64,000 nt of DNA from Dichotomocladium elegans (taxonomy: Eukaryota > Mucoromycota > Mucoromycetes > Mucorales > Lichtheimiaceae), in assembly GCA_025716815.1 (NCBI GenBank), contig JAIXMN010000036.1, forward strand, positions 1-64,000, read 5' to 3'. Positions 1 through 10,641 of the stretch are shown here, in pieces. Both the position numbers and the translations under genes were made by a program. The notes under the pieces are model-generated. The model had not been told where the DNA came from and did no database searches. It saw nothing but the letters and a program-made list of their open reading frames with translations. Every line of letters begins with the position of its first letter. Position 1 is the stretch's first letter.

Positions 1-1
1 A

Positions 2-1297
2 ACACGAAGGGAGCGGCGTCCTCGATCGTACGAAGAGATCCGTTGGTGGACCGTTCGACATCCCCAGCTGACCGATAGCGCCACTGGTCGTAACCGATTC
101 AAGGCGCACTATCGGATTACACGTGTTTTATTTGAGAGGCTCGTCAATGAGCTCTCAAATGATCCTGAATACATCGGTAGTATCGCAAGAGGCGGGTATC
201 CGGTATGGATACAAGTGGCCGTGGTCCTCTGGCGTTTTGCGAATTCGCACTTCGGCTTTCGCTTGATGAAGGAAACGTTGGGCATCGAAGACGGCTCGTA
301 CAACAACTTTATCGATCGGTTTGTGCGAGCCATGCAACGAGTAGGCCAGCGTACGATTGCCTAGCCAAAAGACGACATCCGCCGAGCAATGGCCATTGCA
401 GAGGGGTTCAAAAGCGGTGGAACTTCAAGAAGACCCCGCCTCCCCCAGGTGATCGGGGCGATGGATGGAAAGCTGTGTGTCATCCAGAAGCCGAGTGCAA
501 ATGGAAATGCGTATGTTGACCGTAAAAGCAATGCATTCATTCTGTTGCTCGCTGTCTGTGATGACACTATGCGTTTCACTTATGTGAAAGCAGCAGAATC
601 CGGTAAGTTGCAGTCAGCTGCTAGTATAGACTGGATGTAATGGCGAAGCAAAATCCTGATGTGTTTACCGATATGAAGGTCGCGTGCATGATGCGCGCTC
701 TTTCACATCAAGTGCGCTTTACAAGAACTTGCTGATCATGCCTGAACGCATGTGCATGGGCAACACATACATCGCAGCGGATAATTTATTGATAAAGAAT
801 TTGGTATGCCAACAATCACCAAGTTATACTTACAAGAGACAATGAATTCTGTAGATTCTGCCTTCCCACTGATGTCGACGGTTATCACTCCTTTCCCTCG
901 TGATACTACGGTTGATAGCCAAAAACGATTCAACCTGGCCCACTGCAGCACACGTATTGCGATTGAGCATGCTATTGGTGCCCTCTCCACCCGCTGGCGT
1001 ACTTTGTGGAAGCATTTGTACATGCTCAACATAGATCGGATTGCAAATACGATCTATGCTTGCTGTGTCTTACACAATATGTGTATTGACGCTGGTGATA
1101 TCGAAGATGGAGCGGACAATGATATCGTTGAAGAATTCGAAGTGTTTGTTGGCAGTGACGCTCGTGCGGAACCGAACAACGTGGCATTCGCCAATATCAG
1201 CTCTTTGAGCGAGCAAGAAGCCAGAGAGCTGCAGAACGTTGAGCGTGAGCGAGGTCGGCAATTACGAAACGAGCTTGTCGAATCATTGCAAACGTAA
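2..1297 (+). pseudogene. Harbinger-type (HARBI1-like, DDE_Tnp_4) transposase, decayed, 5' truncated
   Basis: Frame 2 is open from the window edge to a TAG at 362-364, at a place where Harbinger transposases usually carry a WP motif. The same frame then continues to 640 with the first catalytic Asp in GAMDGKLCV (family form GaIDGTH). Further on, VDSAFPLMSTVITPF carries the second Asp, and IEHAIGALSTRWRTLW with ACCVLHNMC (about 955-1090) carries the catalytic Glu region and the typical C-terminus. Between 605 and 850 the frame is interrupted, partly by a possible GTAAGT intron at 602 and partly by a disruption near 790-850 that no GT-AG intron repairs. The in-frame stop plus this break indicate an inactive copy. 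An unannotated intron around 362 is possible but no splice signals support it. Confidence 0.8.
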
Positions 1298-1472
1298 GAA
1301 ACATAATGTTACTGTATACGTTTGTCTTCCTATCTCATGCATCATTTCCGCCCATAGACTATAGCTTTTTTTAAAAAAACAAATATAATTAACAATATTC
1401 ATACTGAATATTTTTATTCCTGTTCGTGAATACTTCCAATTAGACTAATTTGCCTGGTGACGTTACCCAGCA

Positions 1473-2429
1473 TTAAGTTCTTACCTGTTCATTATGACGG
1501 GATGCTTCATCATCTGAGGGGAGGTTCTCAGGAACAATGCCGCTACTCCTGAGGAGCGCATTGCTATTACGAAGGAGTTGCCGCATCACCTGGAGATGCT
1601 GCCTGGCCATCTCCCGCGGCTCATTCCGGTCTTCTTCGCAGCGTTGGCGAACCCCCCTGCGGAACTCCTCCAGCTCTGCTCTCCTCTTCACCCGCTCTCT
1701 CTCCATCGCTGCTTCAAACATCCCAACCCCTGACTCGAGAGCACGCTGAGTATTGCTCAGCATGTGTTCGTCTAGTTCGCGGAAGATGTTGCGCACTGCG
1801 CCGAGGTCAAACACTGTGCGCCGTCCGCGCCCTAACCCGAGTCGAGCAAGGGCTGGGGCGTCCAACGAACCATTTTCGGCCGCCGTCGTCGCCGTCGTAT
1901 CCTGGGCTTCATTCCTGGCAATGCGCATAGCACCAGTAACACCCATATCCATTGATTCCAGGGTGATGTGTGGGTGGATCGACGGGTCGTCGCGCAGGAT
2001 CTGGCCTACTTGGTCGTAATATCGCCACTCGATGTCGGGGTGAGAGCCGCCAACACCCGTGGCTCCAACGCGGCGTCTCTCGCTGTTGTATTTGTCTTTC
2101 AAAGACTGCCACTTGTTCTGCGCGCGACGCGTGTCAATCTTTGAAAGGAAGTCGCCTGCATCAAAAGAGCGGCTCTGTCCAATCTCCCTTTGGACAGAGC
2201 TTTTGATGCCCTCGACCACCGAAGCCCAGATTCGATTCCTGACCATCGTGTCTTCGGAATTCAACAACCGCATGTAGTTGCGGCTCATTTCACCCAACAG
2301 CAAATCGATCGTTTCATCGCACCAAGAGATGTTGCTGCTCGATTCGCCATTGGTGCTGACAGGCGCGAGATGAGCAGCATCTGTCGCTTGCTCGGAAACT
2401 GGAGCTGGCGTGCTTCTGGCTTGGGACAT
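1473..2429 (-). CDS. Myb/SANT-like DNA-binding protein of the Harbinger element
   Basis: This is an intact single-exon frame of 318 residues that starts at ATG 2429. Residues about 34-110 form a Myb/SANT-like (trihelix/MADF type) domain. It begins at WCDETIDLLLGEM and contains the pattern 'RIWASVVEGI...RRAQNKWQSLKDKY', with tryptophans spaced as in this family. The C-terminal half is rich in Arg and Glu (ERERVKRRAELEEFRRGVRQ) and is predicted helical or coiled coil. In known Harbinger elements such a protein helps bring the transposase into the nucleus and onto DNA; that role is inferred here from the neighbouring transposase. The frame has no stop or shift, so it is better preserved than its transposase. 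The last codons overlap a possible splice donor (GTAAGA at about 1481), so the true C-terminus may differ by a few residues. Confidence 0.7.
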   Translation of the reverse strand: MSQARSTPAPVSEQATDAAHLAPVSTNGESSSNISWCDETIDLLLGEMSRNYMRLLNSEDTMVRNRIWASVVEGIKSSVQREIGQSRSFDAGDFLSKIDTRRAQNKWQSLKDKYNSERRRVGATGVGGSHPDIEWRYYDQVGQILRDDPSIHPHITLESMDMGVTGAMRIARNEAQDTTATTAAENGSLDAPALARLGLGRGRRTVFDLGAVRNIFRELDEHMLSNTQRALESGVGMFEAAMERERVKRRAELEEFRRGVRQRCEEDRNEPREMARQHLQVMRQLLRNSNALLRSSGIVPENLPSDDEASRHNEQVRT

Positions 2430-2660
2430 TCCACGAAGATAAATTGGCCCATGCCGGGAATGAGTTGCGATTGTTGCTGTTCATGATGGTTGGATGAAGT
2501 AAGAAGTTATGTGATACTATTCGTGTAGCGCCGTCCCTTTCGCAAAGCCAAAACAGAAATTTTTTTCTTGTGTTCATCTGTGTCCATAAAAGGCACTCCT
2601 TCCTTTATAAGAAATAATTGATCGATTTAATTGATGTAATGAGAGGACCTAATAACAACA

Positions 2661-3540
2661 TTATCCGTACATTGTGCTTTCTTGTTGCGGTTGGTGGATT
2701 GCCTTCACCCAATTCGTGTAGTTCGAGTATGTACCGTCTGCAAGGTAGTAACAGGTGCTGTACTGGCGATTGTTGATGGTATAATTCACAGCCGGTCTCC
2801 TACCTTGCAGTACCTCGGTGAAGACCAGTGAACGATCCAGCACATTAATGTCTTCCAGGGACCGAAGAAGGCCAAAGAAAAAGTGTCAGATCTACAGTTC
2901 CTGGGATCCCACAACCTTCAAGACCATTATCGGAAACTTAGTCCCTCCCATGCTATTGGACGGTTCTTCCGCGTCCAATTTATACAGTCAGTGGAACCCA
3001 GCATGCCAAGGAATCCACGGCTCTCGCCGATGGCCAGAAGACGTTCGACAACCAGCCTGGATCGGGCGCCTCGGATACTCAGCTTCAGACAGCTCGATTC
3101 TTGCGCAGCAGAACTTCTTCAGGTATTCCAGCGCAGTACTCTCACCAAGCCTGATGCATCCGTCAACAAAATCAGAAAAAATAGCCATACGCAAGCTGAC
3201 AAACCACGGTGCCGACCTTTGTAAGAGGGACAAACCAGGCCGGTGTGCTGCATCTGTCCGCTGCGAAAAGTACGGTCATGGCGCTCGACATCCTGGACAA
3301 TGCACAAAAACTATTTGCGAGTTATTTTGAACCGACGTTTGAAATCCTCGTCGTCGTATATGGAGAATTCACAAAGTAGTCTTCGACGAAGCGCCGATGA
3401 ACCTTCCGCGCGCCCGCGATTTTTTGACATGGTGCCCATCAGCAGAGCCCCTCTAGCGTTTGATTTCTCAATCTCACGCACTAGCTCGAGCTCTAATATA
3501 TTGTCCTCGAGTGCATCGAGCTCGTAGAAATCGTTGACGC
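2661..3540 (-). pseudogene. Plant-type Harbinger transposase (Plant_tran, PF04827-like) fragment
   Basis: Reading the minus strand across three frames recovers successive blocks of the plant-type Harbinger transposase in the right order. FKRRF (about 3340) is followed by FLCIVQDVERHD, by ESTALEYLKKFCCARIELSE with EYPRRP (3095-3020), by 'FFFGLLRSLEDINVLDRSLVF' split by stops (2890-2820), and by AVNYTINNRQYSTCYYLADG followed by TNWVKAI (2790-2690). Two TGA/TAG codons stand where the family has tryptophans just before FFFGL. The catalytic Glu region (family DVERAFGVLQ) is missing downstream of 2661. The element is thus frame-shifted, stopped and 3' truncated, and belongs to a different Harbinger lineage from its neighbour at 1-2540. 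Confidence 0.75.
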
Positions 3541-3714
3541 TAAGTGAACAAGAGAAAAGTCAGTTGGGCGGCCGGTCAATATGCCTGTGCTCCTTGATGT
3601 GCTTGCTTCGGGATCAACCGAGCCTCAGTTCATTATAAATAACAGGGACTTGGACAAGTGGGATCCTTTACCAACTCTACCCTCTTCCTCTCTTGTGACT
3701 TGAACGGTATGTAA

Positions 3715-3995
3715 CCCTACCGCATTGTATCCTCTGTAGATAAAAGTATTAAGTACTTGCACGAAGCAGGCCTCCTGCCATGTGTTGCTGTTGGTCCGTC
3801 AAAGCACAACTGCTCCTGCCATCCTTCTTTTCCTCTTTTCCGCCATTGTTACTACAATTGTACACTTGCTGCCTTCGGGGTAAACTAAAAAGTCTAGTTC
3901 TAGGTTGATGTTTCTGTTGACTAACGAGTGTCATTCCAACTTCTTTACTCCCCCCTCTTGCGAAATTTATCTTTGAAAATACAGTATGTATAAAA
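3715..3995 (+). mobile_element. Tc1-like element, one-ended fragment (copy A)
   Basis: The stretch matches, with substitutions and deletions, the 3'-side end of the Tc1-like element seen at 12036-13620. Shared blocks are 'tatcctctgtag' (3728), 'ccgccattgtta' (3841), 'ccttcggggtaa' (3873), 'tgttgactaacgagt' (3914) and 'gcgaaatttat' (3960). No transposase coding sequence is left. It abuts the 3' end of MVP1 at 4074. Confidence 0.6.
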
Positions 3996-4073
3996 TACAA
4001 CGTGCATTAGCAATATATACCGATACCTCTCCTCCGCTTCCGCTTCGCACATGCTTCGCTAGAAGTTTCGGTA

Positions 4074-6830
4074 TCAGTTAAATAAGGGAGGTTCTACAGG
4101 CATTTGAACAACTAGGCTTTCTAGCTCCTTCCAGTTGTCTGCTTGTTGGTGTGTGTATTGCGACATGTCCTTGACGTAGCTGCGATAGAGCGACGACACA
4201 AATGCTTGCTGCTTGTGCATATAGATCAGTTCAGACCACATGCAGAACTGGATAAAGATCTGCCGGCATTTCTGATCATTCAATTCGCGCTCGTCCTTAT
4301 TATATTCATAAAATGAGTCTCTGTTTCCCTTTCAAGAAACCGTCCTTTTCTTACCGTTCTTATAGATTCCTCTAGCTTTGCTACCTCAGCCTCAAATCCC
4401 GGGACACCCTTATGTTGGTTCACCTTGGCCCGATTCAGCTGTATTCGCTTCTGAAGAGAGTCGATCTGGCTTACTGACATCTTGCTTTTCCGCTCATCAA
4501 GTTCCTGATCCCATTTATAAGCCAAAAGATTCGTTACACGTCGATCGAAAATAAGCAACTTACTCTGTATGCCACCAACAAATCGCGGACGTCTTTCAGG
4601 TTCTCCAGCACGCCATCAGCTGCGTTATTCACCTGACTTTCGAGAATGCTGCTTTCGCGCTGCATGTGTTTCGCAACGTTTTCGTATCCTTGTATAATTT
4701 GCTGACACTGGTTGCAATCGCTGGCATGATACTGGTGCTCTGTCTCTGCTAATGCACTTTTCATGATACATAGATAATGCCCCCCCATGAGTTTCACTAG
4801 CACAGCAACAACAACAATGTCTCACTCACTTGAGTGCAATGCCATAGCGCACATAATCGGTTGCTTGGCCATGCATTCGCCGGATCATGCGCTCCATAAT
4901 GAAACACAGATTGACGTAGTGTTCGATGGCTGATCCGACTCGTTGCCGTGACTTTTTGAGTTGCTCGTCGAGGTTATTGGGTATCATAGACTTGAGCTCT
5001 TCGATATCGTGCTCTTTACGTCGGTATTCTTCATCTAAAGAGGGTGGATTCTGCTTTCGCCACGCTGCGAGTTCCTGCGCAAACCCCCCCCAAACACATA
5101 AAAACAAAGCTCTTGTCAATATCAGATGCACATGAGACAAATAAAACGAAGGACACACACAGATGGTTCAGTAAGAAATTTGATGACAATCTCGTCGCTT
5201 CTTAGAACAGGGTGTCGCACGACCGCATTGATGAATCGTGAGAGACCTTTTCGTCGTTTCTCCAGAAACACCGAATCCCCTACAGTACGTTGTTGGGAAG
5301 CGGCTGGTCCATTTAAATGCCCCAGTACAGTTCGCCCCTGAAGATTATATTCACTTACTGCCGCCAACTTTTTTGGGGGGTAGATTGGGCAGCGCTCGGA
5401 ATGGGTATCTCCGAGCAAGTACTTCCATCAGCCACCAAAAGTCGCTGAACCGACGAAGGACAATGGATGACCGCTTCTGGCTTTCGACAATATAATTGAC
5501 ATGCTTGAAGATAAACCCCTCCCGCTCCGGAGCAATCGTAATTTTGATTTCCTCTACATGCTGGAACCACTTGTGAGTATCCAGTGTCTTTGTGACTTTG
5601 CGGTGCTTTAGTTCAGGCGAGCGCACACGTGGTGTGCTATGCTCCGACTTGTCCATTCCCGGATACGTGCTGTTGATCCTAGAACTTTCACTGCCCGCAA
5701 GCGGGGATGACGGCTCTTGATGTTGCAATTTGAGAGGATCAGTCGACCGACTGGATAGGGGCGGTGACGGAAACATATTGTCGAGCATGGGTTCCGGAAG
5801 TCCTGATGCAAACAAGATGGTTAGCTCTGTCGTGATGCTACACACATATAGGTAAGGTAGATGGCATACCATAGCGATATTGCTCGAGTGTATTCAATGA
5901 GATGCCTATGCAATAAAGGATTCAACCCGCCGAACGATGGTACTACTGAGCAATAATCGCTCTTCCATGTATTTACCTAATCTGTTCTGTGCACATGCAA
6001 GTAGTGCCAAGGCCACATTGACCTCTGTTCTGCTAAGGGTGCCTCCCTCGCTCTCTGAAACTGCGATGCGTACAATCTATGAGTATCGGGGTAGCTGGTC
6101 AAAAAGAGTGTTCTTATCTTCATATCGCTGACCGGGGTGTGCAGTATCCGACAAACCTTGTCACTGTCCATCGACGAAAGACCGCCGTTCACTTCTAGCA
6201 AGTCGTGCAATGCTGACTTGACCAGACCGCCCGAGTTTTGCAGTTGCGTAAATGCCGTATCGTAAATATCTGGCAGATTGATACCATCTTTTCAAACAAA
6301 AGGGAAAAGGGTTCAATCGCAACGAACAAAAAACCACCTGCCCCCTTTTTTACGCCCACCAACAACAAAATCTCCCCTCCAGAAAAGCTCCTTATGCTCC
6401 GAGAGACACAAGGTGTCTATCATGAAACTGGCAGCCAACAGGTCGACTTACTCAGTATACTCTCCAGAGACGGTTGTCGCTGTTGTTGTTGCTGCTGTTC
6501 GAAAACATTGAACGAGGAATTGACAGGAGAACCCAAGATATGATTGGGCGGAGAATGGGCTGTAAAGGGTGGAGTATGCTGTTGAACAATTGGTGGTGAA
6601 TGGGAGCGCATGGGCAGAGAGGAAATGGCCGGCTGAGGTTGTGATTGCTTCTGGGAGGGTCTATCAACAGTGCTCCAAGGATCTTCATCATAATGAGGGG
6701 GAAAGAAAGATGCTGTTAGACCGGTGCTGGGATTTCCGGCATTAGAGAAGAATGAGGACGACGTGTTGCCGTTGCCGTAATTGAAAATGGATCCTGAGAG
6801 AGGATCATCGTCGTCATTCAGCATGGCCAT
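4074..6830 (-). CDS. MVP1: Sorting nexin MVP1 (SNX8 type), PX-BAR protein
   Basis: The model joins ten exons: 6830-6452, 6287-6157, 6076-5977, 5905-5870, 5802-5359, 5279-5161, 5074-4830, 4756-4564, 4504-4355 and 4295-4074. Together they encode 672 residues in frame. The first about 130 residues are disordered and Gln/Pro/Ser rich. A small helical EH-like segment follows (DIYDTAF to [19 protein letters not shown]). The PX domain is in exon 5, with the phosphoinositide-contacting region [11 protein letters not shown] and [12 protein letters not shown]. The exons after it form a BAR-type coiled coil opening with [13 protein letters not shown] and ending [18 protein letters not shown]. Mvp1/SNX8 proteins bind PI3P on endosomes and act in retromer-independent recycling and vacuolar sorting. 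The start is the first ATG before an acidic segment ([12 protein letters not shown]). The exon at 5905-5870 is only 36 nt. Confidence 0.88.
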
Positions 6831-7667
6831 TTTTCCGAGTACAGAATTCCTCTTCTTTCCTCGTTGTCGTTGAATAAAAGAAAGGGAAACAGGAATAGGA
6901 AAAGGAAGAAATAAAAAAGAGAGATAGTCTTCTATTCTCCCAGTTTTCTTCGGATTAAAGCACGAGCAACATCGCCAGCCTGAACAATATGGAGGAGTCT
7001 GAAAAGTACGTACCCGCCTCCGCATCAAAGCCTTGATAACGATCAAATCCCGTAAGCCCCAGGCTAGAGCGACCTCATTGTTTCGGTCCAGCCAGCGCTC
7101 TATGATAAGCTAAAGCGTCTGATTGTGGATTTAACGTGTATCCCAACGCACATGTGCGCACGCAATATCTCTCTGTCTCTCTCTATGCCCACTACCTACT
7201 CCGTATCACTCCCACGTAACTGTGCATAGTGGCAAAATAGCACCCCACTTTCGACAGCCGCTGTTGTGTGGTCTTTTTGTCAAAAGTAAGAGTCTCATCG
7301 GCCTGCGCATCTATTGCAGTTCAGCATGTTCTAAACCAAAAGTTCCATTTTCCACCATCGCCATCCAGCTTTTCCGTCCGCTTGCATACCAGCATCTTTT
7401 TTTTTAACCATTTTATGCACAAAACTTCTACTTCCAGACGGGAGCTGCTTGTTATATGTACCCTTTTCGGTTTTAATACAGTAGAAAAAAATAGCGCGAG
7501 ATGCAATGAAAGAGATATATATACTCATGTCGATGCACGTCTGTGCACCTGCTTCCTGGAGCAAAATATATGTAAAATATGCAAATGGGGTCGATGGTGG
7601 AGTGCGGTGCTGGGTATGTGCCGAAAGTTGGTATACAAATCAATACGGCAAGCAGCTGCAGCTGCTA
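6831..7667. other. Intergenic: MVP1 upstream region and 3' flank of the next gene
   Basis: No gene is supported here. Open frames in 7220-7850 are short and unlike known proteins. The region serves as the promoter side of MVP1 and as the terminator side of the gene ending at 7668. AT-rich stretches and TATA-like runs ('atatatatactc', 7514) are present but not diagnostic. Confidence 0.5.
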
Positions 7668-8210
7668 CTAATGCTGCTCAGATTGGTGGCGTTCAAGGAA
7701 TGCTTCTCGTAGAGTCGCATTTATTGCATCGTAAGCCGATCTTTCTTCCATCTGCAGGTCTTCGTCATAGGCGTTATCCTGCCATTCGGCCTTTGTTGCT
7801 TCCGGATCACCATATCGTGCGACGTGAATGTAGTGCAGGAACTGATTGATCTGCTCGTACTCAAGATTCTTCCTTGTGCTGATCGTAAATGATTTTAAAA
7901 GCGACGGGTCCAAATGACGGATTGGCTGGGACGTTGATGGAGACGATGCCATCGATGAGACATGCTGAAGCGGTTGAATTTGTGGTTGTTGTATCGATAC
8001 AGACGAATACGGGTATGTCGGTCTGAGAGAAGGAAGAGAGAAACAAATATAGACATAAATACACCCACACTCAGTTGTGCAATTCAAAGAAAACGAGAGG
8101 CGAGATGGACAGACTTACGGTAATGGTTCAATCTTTGGTTTCTTAAGAGGAAGATCAAACTCGTCTTCTGTCCTTGTCCGTTTAAAAGATCGATACAGCA
8201 GATTGTCCAT
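7668..8210 (-). CDS. Conserved-looking small protein of unknown function, 148 aa
   Basis: Two exons, 8210-8119 and 8022-7668, joined by a GTAAGT donor and a CAG acceptor, give 148 residues. The N-terminus is basic with a likely nuclear localisation signal (FKRTRTEDEFDLPLKKPKIE). A Gln/Pro/Ser linker follows. The C-terminal half is helical (LEYEQINQFLHYIHVARYGD, then EERSAYDAINATLREAFLER). I do not recognise the family. The NLS-like start and helical end would fit a small chromatin or transcription subunit, but that is only a guess. It is the nearest gene to the inverted-repeat region, about 105 bp from the Tc1-like copy B. Confidence 0.6.
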
Positions 8211-8525
8211 AAGGAAAGATCAAAAGACAGAGAGAGAAAAAGGTACGTTTTCTGTTTGCAGGCATTTTAGTTTTTTAAGCACCGGATGTTGGGCAAGTTA
8301 CGCGTTCCGATCTCATACTTTTATTTTCAAAGAATTATGACGCATATAAAATTCTCATCAACGTCGCATGCATAAAGAGGGCCGGAGACATACCCGTTAG
8401 TCAACGGAGAATATCAGACCCCTTCTTACTCTTCAATTTACCACGAAGGTAGCTAGATGTGCCCTTGCGGTACCAATGGCGGAAGAGTTGGAGGAAGGAA
8501 CGAGGACGAACGACGACGGACCAAT

Positions 8526-9606
8526 GACAACACCAGCACCAGAAGCAATGGAGGAAGCAGATGAGGACAAAAGCACCTCGACGAAGCCATGATGGGGAAC
8601 CTGCGCTGGTGCCGCCAAACCACGGTCCCACCCAAAGCCCATGTCCTCTCCTCTCGAGACGCTTGAGTTAGACTGATATCATTGGCTACAGAGGATACGG
8701 AATATTAGAAGATTGCAGAATGGACCAAATTGGTACGGTAGGGTACCCTATTGCATTTTACTTTGCTCTTGACCACTGACCAACACTGCTCAATCGGATT
8801 GAGTTTTAGGCGAGTATGGTGGAAGATAAGCACATCGATATCCTCCAGACTCGATGTATTTAGCGACATCCTCAGCCTTATGGATAGGTGCATTATCCAT
8901 TACCAAACAATGGCCCTTCATATGTTCATACTTATCCATCTCATCGATCGTAGCCTTAAGAAACTGAGATAATGTCCAGTTACAGTTCCTCTGCTCGTAA
9001 CTTCAGATTAACCTATCCTCTTTCTTTTCTTGATTGGGGGCTGTGGGAGTCTCAAGCTACATTTAATGATACCTGATACTGAGATTGCTCCCAAGATTGT
9101 GGTTGTCTTTGCTCTTGTCTTTGGTATTGTGACCACGGCAAGAGTCCCTTTCTTGAACCATGCCATGCTGCGTTTCATATTAATATGGAATCCAGACTCG
9201 TCAACGAAAACGCAGTTTTTTCCAAAGTCGATGTCAGTGCTGTCCCATTTGCGCACCCAGTCAAGGCGCTCGGAGATCTTCGCAGCACTATTCCTATCTA
9301 CAGGCTGAAACCGAGCCATTTTCAATGACAAGTTGCATTCGTTTTTCGTAAATCGATGGAGTGTCGTTTTGGATACTTTGAGACCTTCGAATCTCTGGAG
9401 AAGTTGCTCCATCAGTTGCTCAAGGACAATGGATGGATTCTCATCAATGCATTCTAAAATAACGCTCGAATGGTCTTCATTGAGAATGCGCGAACGACCC
9501 CTCGCTTTATTTTCTTAAAGATACTGTCAGGGTCTTTCTCGTACTGTAATGCCCAACACTGGGCTGAACGAACATGGATTCCTAGCTGTTATGCAGTAGC
9601 TGATGC
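8526..9606 (+). repeat. Left arm of a 1.08-kb near-perfect inverted repeat
   Basis: Position x in this arm pairs with position 21642-x in 12036-13116 without any indel, checked at both ends and by five pairs of identical translated frames. The first mismatch going outward is at 8525/13117. Beyond that the arms remain similar but carry substitutions and an insertion of roughly 70 bp in the right arm. The arm corresponds to the C-terminal two thirds of the Tc1-like transposase gene. Confidence 0.9.
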
Positions 9607-9999
9607 ACTTAAGACCTTCTCAAACATCAATTTGAAAAATCTGACCTTGTCTTGGTCCGTGTATGCTGTGTAACTGCGCTTGAAACCCGCTTCTTTCATC
9701 CGAATGTCTGTCTCCTTTCGTTTGGGAATGTGCGTAGCAACAAGCCCAGAGTCATCTTTGGAAGATATGCGACGCAGATATTCAATGTGAGAACAAACGG
9801 ATTGCAGTGAGTACATTTCCTCATCAATGACATAGTCCATAGGTTCAGGACAGCCACGCTCATCAACGACATGGCCTTCGCCATCTTCGTAGAAAAAAAG
9901 ATTGCTCATTTCAGATTGTAAAAGTGTTTTTTTGTGCGACATCTTTCCGTGCGTGCATGTGACATTCGATTTGTCATCATGCGATTCTATTTTTGCCAT
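8705..9999 (-). pseudogene. Tc1/mariner-superfamily (DD34E) transposase, inactivated, copy B
   Basis: Reading from 9999 downward, the N-terminal 136 residues are followed, after frame breaks near 9590 and 9480, by an open block at 9412-9008. This block holds the first catalytic Asp in CVFVDESGFHINMKRSMAWF. A stop at 9008-9010 interrupts the frame. Further on, MDNAPIHKAED holds the second Asp, and after one extra A in a run near 8805 LNPIEQCWSVVKSK holds the Glu. Counting across the frameshift, 34 residues separate the last two acidic residues, as in Tc1 DD34E enzymes. The family assignment rests on these motifs. The stop and the frameshift make it inactive. Confidence 0.8.
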
Positions 10000-10075
10000 C
10001 CTGCGACTTCAAAACTGGCAGGGTGCGACTTTGGTTTTGGAAAAGAGTGTATGTTTCTATCTGCAGTGGCTTCAT

Positions 10076-10641
10076 ATTCGATGAAAGGTCATAAAAGAGC
10101 GTTCACCACTCAATGTCTATCGAAAAACTTCCTACCCATTCCCTATGAGGCAGCATAAGTCCTTCCAAAAAAGCATAATGTATATTAAAGACTGTGTTGA
10201 TTATTGTGCCATTCGGGCGTAGTGATGTGAGGATACTTCTTCTGGCCAACCACATACTGTGTCCCCCGTATTACGTAATTACGGTAAAGCTATGGATAGT
10301 ATCGAAGGATTACAGTACTTGGCGCTATTAGATATCAAATTTAGAAAGCTCTCAGTACAAATATTGGGCGATTGGTAGGCGTACGCAGGACTGTATGAGG
10401 ATCTTCTGTCTTCTCCATAGAATTGCAAGCAAACGGGCAGATATGCCCAGAGATGCAAGCTCGTGTTGTGGTTGATCACTTCCGGTTAAAAAAAATGTCC
10501 AGAGAAAAAGGCTTACTGTATGTAATTACCTTCGTGAACGATGGATAAAGAATATGTGGATGGATTAATATGTGATACCTGTTTACCAAAGCTGCTACTA
10601 AATCTACTCCTGAAAACAAGGCACAAAACAGTGATGCGCAT
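10076..10641. other. Intergenic spacer between copy B and the 3' end of GLO2
   Basis: No coding sequence, RNA gene or repeat is recognised here. It lies inside the spacer of the large inverted repeat. The 3' untranslated region of the GLO2 gene must be in its right-hand part. Confidence 0.5.

Larger units (their letters stand above)
1..2540. mobile_element. PIF/Harbinger DNA transposon, two-gene, left end cut by window edge
   Basis: The block combines a decayed Harbinger transposase on the plus strand with a Myb/SANT-like gene on the minus strand. The two genes converge and are about 175 bp apart. A transposase plus a separate Myb/SANT-like DNA-binding protein is the known two-protein layout of PIF/Harbinger elements. 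I did not find terminal inverted repeats: the left one lies outside the window and the right one is not obvious near 2430-2660. The right boundary is therefore approximate. Confidence 0.75.
8315..10075 (-). mobile_element. Tc1-like DNA transposon, full-length but decayed (copy B)
   Basis: Both ends recur elsewhere in the window. The 8315-8460 end ('gacgcata', 'gtcgcatgcataa', 'cccgttagtcaac', 'ttaccacgaaggtagct') matches ends at 54140, 30340 and, inverted, 13260 and 3880. The 9940-10070 end ('tgcgacatctttccgtg', 'tgcgacttcaaaactggca') matches 30530-30640, 55680-55740 and 14905-14970. Between them lies a broken transposase read on the minus strand. Exact terminal bases and target-site duplication were not determined. 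Confidence 0.75.

Noticed and set aside
4504..4564. Apparent frameshift in the MVP1 BAR region
   Set aside because: A 59-nt GT-AG intron in phase 0 joins VAYR to [10 protein letters not shown], which fits the family spacing, so no frameshift is needed.
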